Of a stretch of DNA of 64,000 bases, positions 1 through 9,075 are shown one piece after another (positions within the stretch are counted from its first letter, which is position 1; each line of letters begins with the position of its first letter). Source of the stretch: Pseudoduganella armeniaca (GTDB taxonomy: Bacteria > Pseudomonadota > Gammaproteobacteria > Burkholderiales > Burkholderiaceae_D); the NCBI RefSeq assembly GCF_003028855.1, contig NZ_CP028324.1:2232001-2296000 (forward strand), in the 5' to 3' direction. Below the pieces are notes generated by a model. The model was not told the DNA's origin. It searched no databases and was given only the letters and a program-made list of their open reading frames with translations. Made by a program: the position numbers and the translations under genes.

Positions 1-20
1 CGTGCCGCAGGGGGCGTGTG

Positions 21-974
21 ATGCGGATTTCGGTGGTGGTGCCGGTCTATAACAAGGCTGCATATATCGAGGTCGCAATCCAGTCGGTCTTGAATCAAAC
101 CCATCAAGATTGGGAACTGGTTCTTGTAGACGATGGATCGACTGACAGTAGTGCTGAAGTCATCCGTGGCTTTACCGATCCCCGTATTCGCCTGATCCAG
201 CAGCCCAATGGCGGCGTATCGCGGGCGCGCAATCGTGGTATCGACGCCGCGACCGGCGATCTCATCAGTTTTCTTGACGCGGATGACTGGTATGGTCCGC
301 ATTACCTGGCGGCGCTGGCGGAAATGGCGACGCGCTATCCGGACGAGCATTATTTCGCGACCTGCTTCCGCTGGGTGCGGGAGTATCAGGAATCGGATTG
401 GGCCGATACGCCGCCGCAGCCATTGCCGGTGGAAGTGGTAACCGATTTCTTCGAGCGCCGGCGCCGCAACGGCAAGATGTGGCACACCAATTCCATCAGC
501 GTGCGCCGGCCGGCACTGCAGGCCATGCAGCCCTGTTTCCCTGTCGGCGAATCGCTGGGAGAGGACCAGGACCTGTGGTTCCGCCTGGGCGAACGCTATC
601 GGCTGGTGTACTGCAAGCTGCCCCTGGTGGCCTATAGGATGGACGTGGCGGGCAGCCTCGTCGTGACACAGGCGCGGCGCGCGCTGATGCCGGTCTACCA
701 GCGACTGGAGCAGCGCGCGCTGGCGGGCGCGGTCAAGGGCGCCGAACGGCGTGCGGCGTTGCGCCTGGTGGGCGATGCGCGGGTTTCCGTGGCACGCATG
801 CACCTGGTGGCAGGGGACCGTGCCACGGCGCTGGGTGAGTTATGGCGAGCCCGCCGTGCTGCCTCGCGCCACTGGATCGCCGCGGTCGTGATGGCCGTCG
901 TATTTTCGCCCGCGATGGCACGGCGCTGGACTCAATGGCGTAAATCGCGTCTGCCTGAGTTGAATCAACACTAA
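21..974 (+). CDS. Family 2 glycosyltransferase
   Basis: This is a GT-A fold glycosyltransferase that probably adds a sugar to an exopolysaccharide repeat unit on the cytoplasmic face of the membrane. The N-terminus has the typical VVVPVYN strand, a nucleotide-binding VDDGSTD motif at about residues 36-42, a metal-binding DADD at 86-89 and an acidic EDQDLW motif at 181-186. About 317 residues is normal for the family. A hydrophobic stretch lies near residue 290. The ATG at 21 is preferred over the GTG at 18 because the purine-rich CAGGGGG lies just upstream. The donor and acceptor cannot be read from the sequence. Its place beside a lyase and further glycosyltransferases points to polysaccharide assembly. 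Confidence 0.9.
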   Translation: MRISVVVPVYNKAAYIEVAIQSVLNQTHQDWELVLVDDGSTDSSAEVIRGFTDPRIRLIQQPNGGVSRARNRGIDAATGDLISFLDADDWYGPHYLAALAEMATRYPDEHYFATCFRWVREYQESDWADTPPQPLPVEVVTDFFERRRRNGKMWHTNSISVRRPALQAMQPCFPVGESLGEDQDLWFRLGERYRLVYCKLPLVAYRMDVAGSLVVTQARRALMPVYQRLEQRALAGAVKGAERRAALRLVGDARVSVARMHLVAGDRATALGELWRARRAASRHWIAAVVMAVVFSPAMARRWTQWRKSRLPELNQH

Positions 975-1334
975 GCGCCAATTGGGAGTCGCGCATCGCT
1001 GCGCCACCTCGCTCCCGCTTGGCGTAACCTCCTCTCTACGGATATCCCGACGGCCGGAACGCTGCAGTTCCGGCGTGTCAGCAATTTCCGATTCGATTTG
1101 GCGTTAGCCGATCGGCCACGACGCTTAAGCACTTGGAAACTGTCTTGCAAATCTGGCGAGGCAAATCCGCACACGGCCGCGCGATATTCTGCCGAATCCT
1201 CGCTTTTTTTCCATGCGGCAATTAGAATCAAATCTTTCCCGGCGGCGATGGTGTTACTCGCCGCGTGCCTGAGCTCCAGCTGCGTCCCGCTAGTCAACGG
1301 CGCTCTTTCTTCCTATTCGATGGAGAACCATTTG
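975..1334. other. Intergenic region with an inverted repeat
   Basis: This stretch separates the glycosyltransferase from the lyase. It holds a perfect 8-base inverted repeat (GCCGGAAC at 1053-1060, GTTCCGGC at 1067-1074, 6-base loop) without a T-run, so it is more likely an operator or weak stem-loop than an intrinsic terminator. A T-rich stretch followed by TTAGAATCAA near 1220-1230 could be part of a promoter for the lyase. The lyase reading frame stays open upstream to 1098, but no signal peptide or family similarity is visible in that extension. Confidence 0.4.
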
Positions 1335-3566
1335 ATGAAATCCCCGACTCTTCGTTCGATCGGCGCCGCCGTGATTCTGAGCCTTGCGTTCGGTCGCGCT
1401 GCCCATGCCGATTGGGCGGTGTCTTCCGATCCGCTGGTGGTAACGGCAACGCCGTCGGATATGCGCACCCAGACGCAGAACCCGCCCACGTTCGCTTGGC
1501 CACGGCACAGCACGAACCCGGCTTCCTACGTGCTGGAAATCCGCTCGGGCACGACCGTCGTGAAAACGTTCACGACCTCGCGCAACTGGTACCTGCCCGC
1601 GCTGGCGCTGCCGAGCGGCTCCTACACCTGGCGCGTGCGTCCCGCCACCCTGATCGACTGGTCGTCGGATCGCCCGTTCGTGATCGATGCCACGTCGACG
1701 AAGTTCGAGGTGCCCGAGGACGACGCCCTGTTGGTCCGTATCAAGAATCGCGCCCGTCCGCGCGGCCTGCAGACAGGCCTGCCCTTGTATAAGGACTGGC
1801 CGGCGGAAATGCGTGCCGAGCGCGGTCAATACATGTCGTGGATGGTGCGTGAAGTCACCGGCGCGATGACGACGATGGCGCCGGTCAGCGATGCCCAGTG
1901 GCCGCTGGTGACGGGCAAGCTGCAAACGCCCGAAAACGTCGAGCAGAATGCGTCGATCCGCAGCCTGATCTACAAAATGACGCGCCAGCTCGAGGCCGCC
2001 TCGCTGATGTACCGGCTGACCGGCGAACAGCAATACCTGACCGAGGCGCTGCGGCGCGGCGACAACCTGTCGGCCCTGAATCCGGACGGTCCGACCAGCT
2101 ACGCCAACCAGGACCAGGCCACGCGTGCGATTTCGCTCGGCCTGGCGAAGGCGATCGACTACCTCGGCACCGCCATCGACCCCACGCGCCGGGCGCGCTG
2201 GCTGGAGATCGTGCGCATTCGTGCCGACGTGATCCACAACGAACTGACCAAAAGCCGGGCCGACCTCGACCAGTATCCGCTCGATTCGCACGGTGGTACC
2301 GCGATCGGCTTCCTGGCACTGACTTCGATCCTGACCATCGGCGAATTCCCCGAGGCGGAGAAGTGGTTCAAGTTTTCGTTCCGCCAGTACGTGTCCTCGC
2401 TGAATCCGTGGAGCGGTCCGGAAGGCGGTTATGCCAACGGCACGGCGTACGGCGAATATGCGATCGACTTCTCGCTGCAGATCTGGCAACCGATGGCACA
2501 GGCGGTCGGCGTCAATCTGATCGAAAAGCCGTGGACCAAGGGCTTCCTGAACTTCTTCATGCAGTTCATGCCGCCAGGATCGCAGACGCACCTGTTCGGC
2601 GACGGGCACGAGACGAAGCCGGAATTCAAGTTCATGAAGGCCCTGGCGCTGCGGTTCAAGACGCCGCAGGCGGCATGGTATGCACGTAACCTGGCCGGTA
2701 GCGAAGATCCGCTGAGCTACCTGCAAGGCCCGTACCCGATGCCTGCGAACACCGTGGCCACGCCGGTTCCGCCGCCGAACGCGGCACTGTTCCCGTCGAT
2801 CGGCTGGTCCGCGTTCCACAGCAATATGGCCGATCCCAACCGTACGTCGGTGTACTTCAAGTCCAGCCCGTATGGTTCGTTCAGCCACAGCCATGGCGAC
2901 CAGAACAGCTTCGTCATCAAGAAGGGCGGTGTTGGCCTGATCACCGAGGCGGGCTGGTATGACTGGTACGACTCGCCTAACTGGAACAATTACTACCACC
3001 AGACGAAGGCGCACAGCGCGGTCACGTACGACGGCGGCATCGGCCAGTTCGTCACGGGCTGGCGCGAACCGCGCAAGTTCAACGGCAGCATCACCAATTT
3101 CGGCGATTATGGCAATACGTACTACGTCGCTGGCAATGCCGCGCCGTCGTTCGGCGGGGCGATGACGAAGAACATCCGTCGCGTCTGGTACATGCGCAAT
3201 ACCGACACGGTCGTGGTTCACGATACGCTGGCGGCCACGACGGCGCACACGTATGAATGGAACTTCCATACGCTGGCACCGATCGTCGCCAACAGCAATG
3301 GCACGTACCAGGTGACGAACCAGAACAAGACGGTATGCGTCCGTTCGCTGACGAGCGGTACCCGCTTCGAGAAGCGTGCTGGCGGGCTGGTGAAGGCCGG
3401 CACCGTGGAAGACCATGGTACCTTCGTCCGCACGGCGTCGGCGCTGACGGCCGAGTTCATCATCCTGCTCGACGTGGGCTGCAAGAACACGCCTTACAGC
3501 ATCTCCGACACCACCAGCGGTCGCACCCTGACCGTCGGCCGCGACCAGCTCGCACTGCCACGCTGA
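1335..3566 (+). CDS. Secreted heparinase II/III-family lyase (DUF4962-type)
   Basis: This looks like an exported polysaccharide lyase that would cleave or trim a uronic-acid-containing polymer in the periplasm or outside the cell. The ATG at 1335 starts a clean Sec signal peptide (residues 1-25, ending AAHA before DWAVSS) and is preceded by a GGAG ribosome-binding site. A DUF4962-like N-terminal domain and an alpha/alpha-toroid region fill roughly residues 30-480. The C-terminal beta-rich heparinase II/III domain contains the SHSHGDQNSF motif at about residues 517-526. The length of 743 residues fits the family. It sits in an exopolysaccharide locus and a terminator follows it directly. Whether it acts on the self-made polymer is inference. 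Confidence 0.85.
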   Translation: MKSPTLRSIGAAVILSLAFGRAAHADWAVSSDPLVVTATPSDMRTQTQNPPTFAWPRHSTNPASYVLEIRSGTTVVKTFTTSRNWYLPALALPSGSYTWRVRPATLIDWSSDRPFVIDATSTKFEVPEDDALLVRIKNRARPRGLQTGLPLYKDWPAEMRAERGQYMSWMVREVTGAMTTMAPVSDAQWPLVTGKLQTPENVEQNASIRSLIYKMTRQLEAASLMYRLTGEQQYLTEALRRGDNLSALNPDGPTSYANQDQATRAISLGLAKAIDYLGTAIDPTRRARWLEIVRIRADVIHNELTKSRADLDQYPLDSHGGTAIGFLALTSILTIGEFPEAEKWFKFSFRQYVSSLNPWSGPEGGYANGTAYGEYAIDFSLQIWQPMAQAVGVNLIEKPWTKGFLNFFMQFMPPGSQTHLFGDGHETKPEFKFMKALALRFKTPQAAWYARNLAGSEDPLSYLQGPYPMPANTVATPVPPPNAALFPSIGWSAFHSNMADPNRTSVYFKSSPYGSFSHSHGDQNSFVIKKGGVGLITEAGWYDWYDSPNWNNYYHQTKAHSAVTYDGGIGQFVTGWREPRKFNGSITNFGDYGNTYYVAGNAAPSFGGAMTKNIRRVWYMRNTDTVVVHDTLAATTAHTYEWNFHTLAPIVANSNGTYQVTNQNKTVCVRSLTSGTRFEKRAGGLVKAGTVEDHGTFVRTASALTAEFIILLDVGCKNTPYSISDTTSGRTLTVGRDQLALPR

Positions 3567-3581
3567 TCCGCGTCGCCGCAT

Positions 3582-3613
3582 GAAAAGCCAGCCCAGTGGG
3601 CTGGCTTTTTTTT
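3582..3613 (+). terminator. Intrinsic terminator after the lyase gene
   Basis: An AAAGCCAGCCC / GGGCTGGCTTT hairpin with a very short loop is followed by an uninterrupted run of T. It lies 15 bases after the stop codon. Confidence 0.9.
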
Positions 3614-4711
3614 TGGATGCTGGTGATCGAGCGGTCGAACTTCCACCCAGGCGGCACTCGTGGAGGCCTCCCCGGGTTGCCGCAGGACGGCTGACGTACG
3701 GGCACGCATGGCCGCGTCCGCAATGGATTGAGGCCGCCACCGGAAGCTCGCATTGCGGAAGGGTTCACGCAGCCCGGGGCGGCGCGTACTGATGGGGCGG
3801 CACACCTGCCACGACAGCGCCGGCAACCAGATGTTTCACCCCGCTCGGCTTGGATCTGGCCTTTCGCCAGTGCCTGGATTGCCTCCGCTGTACGCCCGAT
3901 GATTGTGACTGTGTGTCACAGACTGTGGCCCCTCAACCGTGCAGCCACTCCGTTTGCCGCGCGCGCTTTATCCGGACGAACGCCTTGCGCTCTCGGGCTG
4001 AAATTCGATTTCTCCGTCCGGGCATCGCTGCTGTATTGCTGGTGCGCTGCCGAATACCAACGTATGATTTCCTTCCGGACATCAGTATTGCCAAATATAT
4101 TGAGAAACTGCAGGTGGGGCATTAGGGTAGTAACGCCTTACCGTTACCGATCGGATCAAAGTGTTTCCGCAAATAAGTGTCTGGGATTAGCGACAGTATT
4201 AAGCACCCAATTTTAGTGCCGTCAAGCGGATGCGTGTTGCGATATAGGAGCAGTCTTTCACTCTGTATTGGACTGCGGCGCAACGCTGCCGGAGCGTCGT
4301 ACTGCCTTCAAAGCCGCTCTAAATCACGTTCTGCACGGGGTGGTGCCTCCAAGGACGATGTGTCGGGCTGAGGCGACACCTTTGCACAATTTCCGTGAAT
4401 ACATATTAAAAATTCTCATAGACAACCAATTCAGCCCGGTGAGATAAATTACGAATCACAGGGTTCGTACATGTTTTGAAAAGAATCGTAAATCGTCGCA
4501 TAAATGCAACGCTTGACAAAAAATTTTACCTGTCAAAATTTTAATGGGACTTTCGTCGGAGAAGTCTTCAGCTAACTGCGGCTAACGTGCTGCGAACTTC
4601 CGATAAATAAATATTCAATAGGAAATATTCTTCCTATGAATTTATTGTTTCCATACCTTAAGTATTCATCTGCTTCTAGAATCCGCTCACTTATTAATGC
4701 ACGAGGGATTT
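3614..4711. other. Long non-coding, AT-richer region upstream of the DUF1800 gene
   Basis: About 1.1 kb without a convincing gene. Small open frames here lack ribosome-binding sites and recognisable protein features. The first part is GC-rich. From about 4050 on, and strongly from 4380 to 4700, the DNA becomes AT-rich, unlike its neighbours. It contains TGTGAC at 3904-3909 facing GTCACA at 3915-3920, a possible operator, and TTGACA at 4513-4518, a -35-like box without a well-spaced -10. The region may be a long regulatory leader, a decayed insertion, or both. Confidence 0.5.
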
Positions 4712-6505
4712 ATGTCTCAGATGAAATTTCGAACGCCGCTGGTTGCCGCGTTGTTATTGGCACTGACGGCTTGTGGAGCGGGCAGCGGGTCTGACGAGAC
4801 CCAGGCTGCCGCGACGCGCGCCGGCGCGGCGATGGCCGATGCGACTGAGTCGGATACTGGTACTGGAGGCGTTGCGTCGAAGCGCTCCGGCGGCGTGACG
4901 GCGGCCCAAGCCGTTTTCAGCGACGATACCGTCGGTAACGTTACGCCGAGCCAGGCGTCGGCGTTCCTCAGCCAAGCCAGCTTCGGCGCGACTGCCTTCG
5001 AGATCGATCGGGTGGTGAAGCTGGGGCCGAGCGGCTGGATGGACCATCAGTTCACCGTCAACGCATGGCGCCACCGTACTTATATGGATAAGGCGGCAAC
5101 GCGCCTCAATACCGGCTATTCCTTAACTGAAAGTCACTTTTTCCAGAGCTTCTGGCGCAATGCCATTATCGGTAGCGACCACTTGCGCGAACGTGTCGCC
5201 TACGCGCTGTCGCAGATCTTCGTCGTGTCCTTCCAGGACGGTGCGGTGGCGCAATATCCGCGCGGGGTAGCGTGCTATTACGATGCGCTGGCCGTCAATT
5301 CCTTCGGCAATTTCCGGCAACTGCTGGAAACGGTGGCGCGCAGCCCCATGATGGGCATCTATCTGTCGCACATGCAAAACCGGCCGGAAACCGAGACCAG
5401 CACGCCCGACGAGAACTTTGCTCGCGAAATCATGCAGCTGATGAGCATCGGCCTGCATCAGTTGAACCAGGACGGCACGCCCAAGCTGAGCGACGGCCAG
5501 CCGATTTCCACCTACACCCATGCCGACGTGGCTGGCCTGGCAAAGGTGTTTACGGGCTGGAGCTGGGGTGGCGGGCAACTCAACGAAGCCGGCTTCATCG
5601 GTCGGGTCGCGTCGTCCAGCCCGGATCGCGATTGCCTGCCGATGCAGAACTATCCGGAGTTCCACTCTCAGTCGGAAAAGCGCTTCCTCGGCAAGGTCGT
5701 GGCAGCCGGCGGCACCGGCGAGAGCGACCTGAAGGCGGCGCTGGACACGTTGTTCAACCATCCCAACGTCGGCCCGTTCATCGGTCGCCAGTTGATCCAG
5801 CGCCTGGTCACCAGTAACCCCAGCCCGGCCTACGTCAGTCGCGTGGCCGCCGCCTTCAATGACAATGGCAGCGGGGTACGCGGCGACATGAAGGCGGTGT
5901 TGCGCGCGATCCTGCTCGACCCGGAAGCCCAGCTTGGCCAGGGCGACGCGGCGGGCAAGCTGCGCGAGCCGATCCTGCGCCTGGCCAACTGGTTGCGTGC
6001 ATTCAATGCGCGCTCGAGCTCCGGTACCTACCCGATCTGGTCGCTGGAAGATCCATTGACGGGCATCGGCCAGAATCCGATGCGCTCGCCGTCCGTGTTC
6101 AACTTCTACCGGCCGAATTACACGCCGCCCCACACCAGCATCGCGGATGCGGGCCTGCTCGCGCCAGAAATGCAGATCACCGGCGAGACCTCCGTCATCG
6201 GTTACCTCAATTTCATGCAGATGGCGGTGCCGCGCGGGATCGGCCAGGGCTGGGACGTCAAGCCGAACTATGGCGCCGAGCTGACGCTGGCGCTGCGGCC
6301 GGATGCCCTGGTCGACCGGATCGACCTGCTGCTGCTGCACGGCTCGATGTCGAACCAGTTGCGCAACCAGATCATTGCGGCGGTGAACTCCTTGAAGGTC
6401 CCGAAAAATGCGACCGAGGCAACGCTGCAGACCTTGAAAGCCAACCGGGTGTACCTCGCCGTCTACCTGACGCTGGCATCCCCCGAATATCTCGTTCAGA
6501 AATAA
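4712..6505 (+). CDS. DUF1800 family lipoprotein
   Basis: A 597-residue member of the DUF1800 family, whose biochemical role is not established. The ATG at 4712 has a well-placed GAGGGA ribosome-binding site and starts a lipoprotein signal peptide with the lipobox LTAC. An ATG at 4697 in the same frame would place that site inside the gene. A low-complexity Ala/Gly/Thr-rich linker follows, and the DUF1800 domain fills about residues 75-595, including ENFAREIMQLMSIG near residue 233. The stop codon is 9 bases before the DUF1501 gene, an arrangement seen widely for this pair. The lipobox suggests a membrane-anchored protein on the periplasmic side. No enzyme activity can be assigned. Confidence 0.88.
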   Translation: MSQMKFRTPLVAALLLALTACGAGSGSDETQAAATRAGAAMADATESDTGTGGVASKRSGGVTAAQAVFSDDTVGNVTPSQASAFLSQASFGATAFEIDRVVKLGPSGWMDHQFTVNAWRHRTYMDKAATRLNTGYSLTESHFFQSFWRNAIIGSDHLRERVAYALSQIFVVSFQDGAVAQYPRGVACYYDALAVNSFGNFRQLLETVARSPMMGIYLSHMQNRPETETSTPDENFAREIMQLMSIGLHQLNQDGTPKLSDGQPISTYTHADVAGLAKVFTGWSWGGGQLNEAGFIGRVASSSPDRDCLPMQNYPEFHSQSEKRFLGKVVAAGGTGESDLKAALDTLFNHPNVGPFIGRQLIQRLVTSNPSPAYVSRVAAAFNDNGSGVRGDMKAVLRAILLDPEAQLGQGDAAGKLREPILRLANWLRAFNARSSSGTYPIWSLEDPLTGIGQNPMRSPSVFNFYRPNYTPPHTSIADAGLLAPEMQITGETSVIGYLNFMQMAVPRGIGQGWDVKPNYGAELTLALRPDALVDRIDLLLLHGSMSNQLRNQIIAAVNSLKVPKNATEATLQTLKANRVYLAVYLTLASPEYLVQK

Positions 6506-6514
6506 GGTTTATCA

Positions 6515-7933
6515 ATGGAACTGAATTTTTCCCGCCGACGTTTCCTGGGCTCAGCCTTGTCGATGGCAGGCAGCAGCACGCTGCCGCTGCTGGCCGGCCT
6601 GGGCGCCGTCGCGAATGCTTCGGCCGCCGATGACTACAAGGCCCTGGTGTGCGTGTTCATGAACGGCGGCAATGACGCCTACAACACGGTGCTGCCGACC
6701 GATACCGAATCCTGGCAGAGCTATCAGAGATACCGCAACATGGCCAATGTCGGCTCGATCGCCCTGGCCGCCGTGGCGCGGCCAGCAGGGGTGTTGCCGA
6801 TCACGCCCGTTGCGACGCAGGGCGGGCGCACCTTCGCGTTGCACCCGCAGCTCGATGGCGTGCGTACGCTGTTCGAGGCGGGGCGCCTGGGCATCGTCGC
6901 CAATGTCGGTCCGCTGGTACAGCCCACGTCGATCAAGGAGTACCGCAATGGCACGGCGGTCCTGCCGCGCGAGCTGTTTTCGCATAATGACCAGCAGTCG
7001 GTGTGGCAGTCGTCGAAGCCGGAAGGCGCCGCTTTCGGTTGGGGTGGCCGCATTGCCGACCTGACGGCAGGGGCCAACCGGAACAATATGTTTACCTGCA
7101 TCTCGACGGCCGAGAACGCGGTTTTTGTCAGCGGCAAGACGATGACGCAATATCAGCTGGCCGCTGCCGGCGTGCCGGCCGTGCTGTCGATGAACGGCAC
7201 GCTGTTCGGTGCGCACAACCACCCACTGGCCAACATCATCACGCCGTCCAGCCGCAACCTGTTCGAAAAGGAATACGGCGCGATCACCAAACGGGCCCTG
7301 GAGTCGCAGGCGGTCCTTGCGGACGCCATGGCGGCGAGCGGCGGCGGCGCGATACCCGCGCCATCGCTGTACACCAATCCCAACACAGGTGCGCGCTCGA
7401 TCAATCCGCTGGCGCAGCAGTTGCACACGGTGGCAAGGGTGATTGCCGCGCGCGGCGCGCTAGGGGTCAAGCGCCAGGTGTTCTATGTCAGCCTGGGCGG
7501 CTTCGATACGCATGCCAACCAGAAGATCCGGCACGCCGACCTGATGGCGCGGCTGGCCCACGCGATGGCCTACTTCGATGGCGTGACGGCAAGCCTGCTG
7601 GGCCAGAACATGCGCGACCGCATTACGACGTTCACCGCCTCGGACTTCGGCCGCACGCTGGTAACGAATGGCGACGGTACCGACCACGGCTGGGGCGGCC
7701 ACCATTTCGTCATGGGGGGCGCGGTCAAGGGTGGCAATATATATGGCACCATGCCGGACATCGGCGTCGGTCACCAGAATGACGTGGGCGGCGGCGCGCT
7801 GTTGCCGACGCAGTCGGTGGACCAGTATGGCGCGACGCTGGCGAACTGGTTCGGGGTGCCGTACGCCCATCTGGAAAATATCTTCCCGAACCTGCGCAAT
7901 TTCGGCACTCGCGTGCTGCCGTTTATTGCCTGA
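6515..7933 (+). CDS. DUF1501 family exported protein
   Basis: A 472-residue DUF1501 protein, related to alkaline-phosphatase/sulfatase-like folds, with no proven substrate. The N-terminus carries a twin-arginine-type signal (SRRRFLGSALSM, hydrophobic core, ASA cleavage site), so it is probably exported folded, perhaps with a bound metal. Motifs include MNGGNDAYNT at about 50-59, GGFDTHANQ near 328 and a C-terminal ASDFGRT...DHGWGGHHF segment near 375-395, rich in potential metal ligands. It follows the DUF1800 gene by 9 bases and is surely co-transcribed with it. The pair sits inside an exopolysaccharide locus, which may hint at a role at the cell surface. Confidence 0.9.
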   Translation: MELNFSRRRFLGSALSMAGSSTLPLLAGLGAVANASAADDYKALVCVFMNGGNDAYNTVLPTDTESWQSYQRYRNMANVGSIALAAVARPAGVLPITPVATQGGRTFALHPQLDGVRTLFEAGRLGIVANVGPLVQPTSIKEYRNGTAVLPRELFSHNDQQSVWQSSKPEGAAFGWGGRIADLTAGANRNNMFTCISTAENAVFVSGKTMTQYQLAAAGVPAVLSMNGTLFGAHNHPLANIITPSSRNLFEKEYGAITKRALESQAVLADAMAASGGGAIPAPSLYTNPNTGARSINPLAQQLHTVARVIAARGALGVKRQVFYVSLGGFDTHANQKIRHADLMARLAHAMAYFDGVTASLLGQNMRDRITTFTASDFGRTLVTNGDGTDHGWGGHHFVMGGAVKGGNIYGTMPDIGVGHQNDVGGGALLPTQSVDQYGATLANWFGVPYAHLENIFPNLRNFGTRVLPFIA

Positions 7934-7955
7934 GCAGGGGGCGCGCACGACGGTG

Positions 7956-7989
7956 TTGACAAGGCGGCATCGTTCTCGTGTGATATAAT
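7956..7989 (+). promoter_or_regulatory. Probable promoter of the glycosyltransferase operon
   Basis: An extended -10 element (TGATATAAT at 7981-7989) matches the consensus TGnTATAAT exactly. A TTGACA box lies at 7956-7961, but the 22-base spacing is too long for normal use, so the extended -10 is the main evidence. It lies about 100 bases before the first gene of the operon at 8088. Confidence 0.6.
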
Positions 7990-8087
7990 TATCGTTAATG
8001 CAATGTCTAGCCGGAAGCGGTGAAAGAGATGAGAACGATGATGATTTGCGCGACGAGTCCCTTGTCGGCACCTGGCGGAGGCGGCCG

Positions 8088-9071
8088 ATGATCCACATCC
8101 TGCAGACGCCTTCGGGCAGCTACCGCGATATTACCGAGTACCTCGTCAGTCGCGGCGCCAGGGTGCATACACTGCGCAAGCCAACCAATGGCGCCCGGTT
8201 CCACGGCAAGGGTGCCATCCTGCGCACGATGCTGTCGCCCAGCCTGCTCAAGGCGCGCGGCCTGTGGACCAGCCAGGACGTGGTCCTGGCCATCGGCTGG
8301 CAGGCCCTGTCGCTGCAGGCGCTGATTAAGCTGGGCGTGCTGCCGCGCCCCGCCAAATTCCTGGCGCTGGCCTGCTTCGTGCACGGCCGGCGCGCGCGCG
8401 GCGTGATCAACGCGCTGTGGCGGGCCGTGCGCACCCCATCGCTGGGCTTCGTCACGTTCTCGCAAGGCGAGAGCCGTAACCTGATCGAGCAGTGCGGCAT
8501 TGCACCGGAGAACGTGCATTTCCATCTGTGGCGCCAGGACCTGGACGGCCGGGCCCAGGACCCCAATGCCGACGATGGCTCGATCTTCGCCGGCGGCTAT
8601 TCCAATCGCGACTATGAGCTGCTGCAGTCCGCCGCGGCTGACTTGCCAGCGCCGCTCGTGATCGTCGCTTCCGAGCGCAACGGCTTGGCCGCGCCAGCCA
8701 GCGAGCGTACGCGTATCCACCTGGACCTGCCGGAGTCGGAATTCGAGGCCCTGCTGGCGCGCAGCCGCGTCGTGGCAATGCCGCTGCGCAGCCAGGGCGA
8801 GGCCTGCGGCCAGAGCGTGCTGTTGCGCGTGCTGCGCAACGGCAAGCCCATGATCGCCACGCGCCACGAGTCGATCGAGGCCTACCTGGCGCCCGACTAT
8901 CCGGGCTTCGTGCCGCCGGGCGACGTGGCAGCAATGCGGGCGGCGCTGTCGCGCGCGCTGACCGACCCGGCCTGGCGCGCCCAGCTGGCGTCCAGCATCG
9001 CCGACGCGGCACGCCGCCTGGACAACCAGGGCGAGCCTGGCGCGGACATCGAACGCTTCCTGTTGGCTTGA
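8088..9071 (+). CDS. Glycosyltransferase, GT-B type
   Basis: A 327-residue GT-B-like glycosyltransferase, probably transferring a sugar during exopolysaccharide assembly. The ATG at 8088 follows a GGCGGAGGCGG ribosome-binding region and begins with the usual first beta strand (MIHILQTPSGSYRD). The C-terminal half has the donor-binding pattern of the fold: ASERNG around residue 193, a PLRSQGEACGQS segment near 240 and a later NGKPMIAT motif. The frame extends upstream to 7998 without family features, so the longer start is rejected. It is the first gene of a tight operon, 4 bases before the next glycosyltransferase. The sugar specificity is unknown. Confidence 0.8.
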   Translation: MIHILQTPSGSYRDITEYLVSRGARVHTLRKPTNGARFHGKGAILRTMLSPSLLKARGLWTSQDVVLAIGWQALSLQALIKLGVLPRPAKFLALACFVHGRRARGVINALWRAVRTPSLGFVTFSQGESRNLIEQCGIAPENVHFHLWRQDLDGRAQDPNADDGSIFAGGYSNRDYELLQSAAADLPAPLVIVASERNGLAAPASERTRIHLDLPESEFEALLARSRVVAMPLRSQGEACGQSVLLRVLRNGKPMIATRHESIEAYLAPDYPGFVPPGDVAAMRAALSRALTDPAWRAQLASSIADAARRLDNQGEPGADIERFLLA

Positions 9072-9075
9072 TCCC

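Noticed and set aside
1290..3740. 816-residue open frame on the minus strand opposite the lyase gene
   Set aside because: High-GC coding DNA with strong third-position bias often leaves the opposite strand open. The product is His/Arg/Val-rich, with no motifs and no ribosome-binding site.
3904..3920. CRP-type binding site TGTGA...TCACA
   Set aside because: The half-sites are 7 bases apart instead of 6, so it does not fit the CRP consensus. It is kept only as a generic palindrome.
3728..4216. 162-residue open frame in the long intergenic region
   Set aside because: No ribosome-binding site, mixed composition, no recognisable domain. It runs from GC-rich into AT-rich DNA, which a real gene would seldom do.
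7956..7989. TTGACA / TATAAT as a classical sigma-70 promoter
   Set aside because: The spacing is 22 bases, too long. Only the extended -10 part is retained as evidence.
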